From contig CAXMMQ010000003.1 in NCBI GenBank assembly GCA_963693035.2, positions 1-64,000 of the forward strand: DNA of 64,000 nucleotides. The letters are read 5' to 3'. Each line of letters starts with the position of its first letter. The stretch's first letter is position 1. Origin of the DNA: Lichenicoccus sp963693035. GTDB lineage: Bacteria; Pseudomonadota; Alphaproteobacteria; Acetobacterales; Acetobacteraceae. The position numbers and the translations under genes were made by a program. The notes under the pieces were generated by a model. That model was not told the DNA's origin, ran no database searches, and saw nothing but the letters and a program-made list of their open reading frames with translations. Shown here piece after piece: positions 60,723 to 64,000 of this stretch.

Positions 60723-62621
60723 ATGAGACTAATCCGCCGTGTCGCTCCGTGCGTTCTTGCCGCCCTGCTCGCATCCTCCGCCGGCGCCTCAAGGGCAGCC
60801 TTCGCCCAGATGGCGCCAGCCGGGGATATTCCCAACCAGTTCGCGCGGCCGCTGGCACAGAACGACTACGTGCGGCGGATCGTGATGGTCCCGATGCGCG
60901 ATGGCGTGAAGCTCTATACGGTCATCGTCATTCCGAAGACCGCGCACGGCGCGGCAATCATCCTCACCCGCACGCCCTACAACGCGCACAGGGCAGCGGC
61001 CGACAGCGACTCTCCGTTGATGACGGAGGTCCTGCGCCGCGGCGACGAAGAACTGACGGATGCCGGCTTCATCCGCGTGTACCAGGATGTGCGCGGCAAG
61101 TACCGCTCGGAGGGCGGGTATGAAATGACGCGGCCCCCGCGCGGGCCGCTGAATTCGACAGCAACCGACGACACCACCGATGCCTGGGACACGATCGACT
61201 GGCTGGTCAGGAATGTCCCGCAAAGCAACGGCCGCGTCGGCATGATCGGCTCGTCCTACGAAGGCTGGACCGTGGTGATGGCGCTTCTGCATCCGCATCC
61301 TGCGCTGCAGGCGGCGGTGCCGGAAAGTCCGATGGTGGATGGCTGGATGGGCGACGACTGGTTCCATTACGGCGCCTTCCGCGTACCCAATCTCGACTAC
61401 ATCGCTGAGCAGACTGAGCAGAAAGGCGAAGGCGACGGCGTGCCGCGAGCGCAATACGACGACTACACGACCTTTCTTGAAGCGGGCGCCACGCAGTCCT
61501 ATGCACAGGCGGCCGGCCTCGAGCAGCTCGGCTGGTGGCGCAAGCTGCAGGCGCATCCCGCCTACGACGCGTTCTGGCAGAACCAGGCGCTCGACAGGCT
61601 GGTTGCAAAACACCCCTCCGGCGTCCCCACGCTCTGGGAACAGGGCATGTGGGACCAGGAGGATATGTGGGGCGCGAACCACTGCTTCGCCGCCCTGAAA
61701 CGCGTCGGCCACGAGGGCAACAACTGGCTGGTCATCGGTCCATGGTTCCACAGCCAGGTCGGTGGCGACGGACATGCCCTCGGTCCGCTGCTGTGGGAGG
61801 GCGACACCGCAGCGCAGTTCCGGCGCACCATGGTGGTGCCGTTCTTCCGCGAGCATCTCGAGGGCGGACCGAAGGCCAACCTGCCAAGGGTCAATTTCTA
61901 CGAGCCGTCGGAGAACCACTGGCAGTCTTTCGCGGACTGGCCGGGCGCACAGGCGACGACGCCGCTCTACCTGCAGGATGGGTTCTCGCTGTCATTTGCC
62001 AAGCCCGCGACGGCCGGCTCGGACAGCTACGTTTCCGATCCGGCCAAGCCGGTGCCGTTCGAACCGCGTCCGATCCGTTTCGACGACCGCGCCGCGTGGC
62101 GCACCTGGCTCGTGCACGACCAGCGCTTCGTCGACGGGCGGCCGGACGTGCTGACCTACCAGGGCGCGATCCTGACCGCGCCCCTCAAGCTCGAAGGCGC
62201 GCCGGTCGCCGACATCGTCGAGAGCACGACCGGAACGGACACCGACGTCGTGGTCAAGCTGATCGACGTCTATCCGGGCGAGCGCCGCGAGCAGCCCGAG
62301 ATGGGCGGCTACGAGTTGCCGATCGGAACCGACATCCTGCGCGGCCGCTATGCGGGCAGCTTCGAGACGCCGTCCCCGGTTGCGGCCGGTCAGCCGCGGC
62401 ACTATCGCTTCACCCTGCCGAACGTGAACTACACGCTCAAACCGGGCCATCGGATCATGGTGCAGGTGCAATCGACGCTGTTCCCGCTCTACGACCGCAA
62501 TCCGCAGAGCTATGTCGCGAAGCCGTTTGCGGCCACGCCGGGGGACTACCGCAAGGCGACGATCACCGTGCTGCACTCCCCGGACGACTCGAGCGCGGTC
62601 TGGCTGCCCGTCGTGAAGTAG
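60723..62621 (+). CDS. Alpha-amino acid ester hydrolase (CocE/NonD family)
   Basis: A 632-residue alpha/beta hydrolase with a Sec signal peptide (CVLAALLASSAGASRAAFAQ). The catalytic Ser178 is in MIGSSYEGWTVVMALL (GxSYxG). Asp311 lies in MWDQEDMWGANH and His343 in VIGPWFHSQVGGDG. Ser-to-Asp (133) and Asp-to-His (32) spacing are the same as in the Acetobacter turbidans enzyme (Ser205, Asp338, His370 as I recall). The carboxylate cluster that binds the alpha-amino group is kept: Asp211/212 in WMGDDWFHYG and Glu313/Asp314 in WDQED. Family members hydrolyse alpha-amino esters and acylate beta-lactams. C-terminal jelly-roll from about 420. Alone in transcription; a small hairpin-free gap precedes the next gene. 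Confidence 0.93.
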   Translation: MRLIRRVAPCVLAALLASSAGASRAAFAQMAPAGDIPNQFARPLAQNDYVRRIVMVPMRDGVKLYTVIVIPKTAHGAAIILTRTPYNAHRAAADSDSPLMTEVLRRGDEELTDAGFIRVYQDVRGKYRSEGGYEMTRPPRGPLNSTATDDTTDAWDTIDWLVRNVPQSNGRVGMIGSSYEGWTVVMALLHPHPALQAAVPESPMVDGWMGDDWFHYGAFRVPNLDYIAEQTEQKGEGDGVPRAQYDDYTTFLEAGATQSYAQAAGLEQLGWWRKLQAHPAYDAFWQNQALDRLVAKHPSGVPTLWEQGMWDQEDMWGANHCFAALKRVGHEGNNWLVIGPWFHSQVGGDGHALGPLLWEGDTAAQFRRTMVVPFFREHLEGGPKANLPRVNFYEPSENHWQSFADWPGAQATTPLYLQDGFSLSFAKPATAGSDSYVSDPAKPVPFEPRPIRFDDRAAWRTWLVHDQRFVDGRPDVLTYQGAILTAPLKLEGAPVADIVESTTGTDTDVVVKLIDVYPGERREQPEMGGYELPIGTDILRGRYAGSFETPSPVAAGQPRHYRFTLPNVNYTLKPGHRIMVQVQSTLFPLYDRNPQSYVAKPFAATPGDYRKATITVLHSPDDSSAVWLPVVK

Positions 62622-62731
62622 CCGGACGTGGTCGCGCCGGTTTCCGGGGCCCCCGCCCGACCGATATTCATGCGCGTTGGTGTGTGCTAGCAGAAGGGAT
62701 CGCGGGTCGAGGGCGGCTGGAGAACGGTCAC

Positions 62732-63439
62732 ATGAAGCTGAAGGGCTTGCGTTACCCCGGCCTTGTCCTCGCCCTGGTCACCGGTCTCTGCGGGTGTGCG
62801 ACATCCGATGTCTCCGCGGACCAGAAGGACTATCTCGCTCGCACCTATTGCCTGGATAACCAGCCGACCGACATCTTCGCGTCGCGGGAGGAAGGGTGCG
62901 CATTCTACCAGGCCCATTTTATCCGCAGCTCGACAGGCACTCCGGAAGGCTTCTTCCAGTATCTGCAATCGACCAAAAACCTGTGCGACCTGGATCCGAA
63001 GAACTGCCTGAGCTACTGGCAGGCGGTCAGCGAAAAAAGCATCATGTCGAAACTCTATCCGGGGCTGGACGTGCGGGATCCGCGTATCTCCGCGGCCAAG
63101 CGATCCACGGTCAAGGCCTGCATGGACGACAGCCACCCGGTCACGCTAGACGGACGCGACGCCAAACCGGATGTGTGTCTCCAGGCGGCCCGGCTGGTGC
63201 GTGGCGATCACGTCTCTCCTGCCATGCAGCGGAAGCTCGAGCACAGGGCCTGCGATCTCGGCGATACCGACGAGTGCCACTACGCAACGATGGACGGGGA
63301 GGATGTCGACATCAAGGCGTCCGAAGCGCTGGAGACCGCGCGCCAGCACCAGTCCGGTGCACAGGCGACGGCCGCGGGACCGGCGGCACCCGTCCCCGCA
63401 TCTCCTCCGCCGCCGACTGCACCTTCGGACACGCCCTGA
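62732..63439 (+). CDS. Cysteine-rich lipoprotein, function unknown
   Basis: A 235-residue protein starting MKLKGLRYPGLVLALVTGLC. Its lipobox is GLCGC, with Cys lipidated at 22. Further cysteines are regularly placed (YCLDNQ, EGCAFYQAHF, NLCDLDPKNC, KACMDD, DVCLQAARLV, RACDLGDTDECHY) and look like Sel1/Tpr-type short helical repeats stapled by disulfides. A Pro/Ala-rich tail of about 30 residues ends the protein. I do not recognise a family. It lies 110 bases after the ester hydrolase. Confidence 0.7.
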   Translation: MKLKGLRYPGLVLALVTGLCGCATSDVSADQKDYLARTYCLDNQPTDIFASREEGCAFYQAHFIRSSTGTPEGFFQYLQSTKNLCDLDPKNCLSYWQAVSEKSIMSKLYPGLDVRDPRISAAKRSTVKACMDDSHPVTLDGRDAKPDVCLQAARLVRGDHVSPAMQRKLEHRACDLGDTDECHYATMDGEDVDIKASEALETARQHQSGAQATAAGPAAPVPASPPPPTAPSDTP

Positions 63440-63452
63440 CAATTGATCCCGG

Positions 63453-64000
63453 CTACTGCGCCTGCGGCGGCGCTGCCGGGACCGGCGATTTCCTATCCGC
63501 AGCCTGGGCGTCCGGGTTCGAGGCGCTGTCAGACAGCCAGTTATCCTCGTCACCCTGAGCACGCGGCAAGGTCGCTCCTGGCGGTGCCGTCTGCTTGCGC
63601 GGCGAAGCTGCCTGCACTGCTGCCGTTGGACTTGCCTTTTCCGGCTGGATGTCGGATTTCATCTCGATTTTATTGGCGGGCGCGAACTGCTTCCGTGGGG
63701 TTGGCTGGGCGCCGGCAGATTGCTGCATGTTCGACTGACACAGCCAGTCGCAACTGCCGGTATCCGACGCCGGAGCCGGGGCGGGCGACGACGCCTGGAC
63801 GGGCGGAGTCATCGCCGGCGCGGGCGTCGTCTCCGGCGACGTGGCAGGCACCGGCGACCGTGGCGTGTGTATGTGCCTGCGTGCCAGAACGGCTCTCACC
63901 TGCAGCGTCCGGTCCTGGCTTCCTTCGCCTCTGACAGAGCCGGAGACCACGAGTTGTTCGTCGCCCGCCAACAGGGCAAGTCTCGCCTTCAGATCGAGAT
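63453..64000 (-). CDS. Pro/Ala-rich hypothetical protein, 5' end outside window
   Basis: An open minus-strand frame that runs off the window end. The visible 182 codons begin LDLKARLALLAGDEQLVVSG, then SVRGEGSQDRTLQVRAVLAR, a beta-strand-rich part. It then turns Pro/Ala/Ser/Thr-rich (SPVPATSPETTPAPAMTPPV) and is likely disordered, with CDWLCQSNMQQ at about residue 83. The C-terminus reads DNWLSDSASNPDAQAADRKS. An in-frame TTG at 63971 could start it, but earlier in-frame codons are open and codon use there is normal. No family recognised. It converges with the cysteine-rich lipoprotein, 13 bases apart. Confidence 0.55.
   Translation of the reverse strand, partial: LDLKARLALLAGDEQLVVSGSVRGEGSQDRTLQVRAVLARRHIHTPRSPVPATSPETTPAPAMTPPVQASSPAPAPASDTGSCDWLCQSNMQQSAGAQPTPRKQFAPANKIEMKSDIQPEKASPTAAVQAASPRKQTAPPGATLPRAQGDEDNWLSDSASNPDAQAADRKSPVPAAPPQAQ

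Noticed and set aside
1..64000. Search for tRNA, rRNA, insertion sequences, integrases and att-like direct repeats
   Set aside because: None seen by eye; no transposase or recombinase-like protein in any frame. A covariance-model scan would be needed to exclude small RNAs.

Overview
The window is one GC-rich (roughly two-thirds G+C), densely packed bacterial chromosome segment. It points to an alphaproteobacterium of the acetic-acid-bacterium type (Acetobacteraceae). The clues are an alpha-amino acid ester hydrolase whose active-site spacing matches the Acetobacter turbidans enzyme, surface proteins with Hint and RTX domains, and a Tad pilus locus preceded by a TTAA-N7-TTAAC motif like the CtrA box of alphaproteobacteria. 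I see no rRNA, tRNA, CRISPR array, insertion sequence or prophage.

Layout. 1-6.1 kb: amino-sugar precursor genes glmU-glmS, overlapping fdhD and a ThiO-like oxidase (minus strand), a plus-strand phosphoglycolate phosphatase and a DUF3108 exported protein. Three of these genes (thiO-like, fdhD, gph) carry single-base frameshifts. 6.4-7.7 kb: a Fic-fold protein that has lost both catalytic and inhibitory residues. 7.8-17.0 kb: a surface-glycan and surface-protein island with four glycosyltransferase-type proteins, a GH99-like lipoprotein and an RTX protein. Three of the glycosyltransferases share an unnamed 'GW' accessory module, present in 1, 2 and 3 copies. 17.4-25.5 kb: an MdtABC-type RND efflux operon in which the MdtC-like pump has an unusual Ser/Ala/Thr-rich insertion. 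25.6-29.0 kb: a B12-dependent ribonucleotide reductase and a divergent aquaporin Z.

29.1-40.9 kb: a compact, apparently complete Tad (tight adherence, Flp pilus) operon: pilin, prepilin peptidase, CpaB, secretin, a very short CpaD-like lipoprotein, CpaE, CpaF ATPase, TadB, TadC, TadD, two TadE-like pseudopilins and a VWA-containing TadG. Nearly all genes overlap or touch. A Hint-domain surface protein follows.

43-50.3 kb: an MFS exporter and a DUF218 membrane protein, then a four-gene cassette on the plus strand (TIGR04282-type nucleotidyl/glycosyl transferase, GT87-like membrane mannosyltransferase, SPASM-type radical SAM enzyme, GT2 transferase) that looks like an uncharacterised glycoconjugate or modified-product pathway. 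50.3-64 kb: a PRC-barrel protein, a cytochrome b561 plus SUOX-family molybdoenzyme pair, a catabolic-type acetolactate synthase without a small subunit, an MsbA-like ABC exporter, small DUF3253 and DoxX proteins, a diguanylate cyclase, an exported VOC protein, a glycine-rich lipoprotein, the ester hydrolase, a cysteine-rich lipoprotein and a partial Pro/Ala-rich protein.

Overall theme: cell envelope and surface (UDP-GlcNAc supply, glycan assembly, RTX/Hint proteins, Flp pili, efflux), with c-di-GMP synthesis and a possible CtrA input for control. No whole system is certainly new. The best candidates for second looks are the GW-module glycosyltransferase island, the dead Fic protein, the radical SAM/glycosyltransferase cassette and the modified MdtC-like pump.
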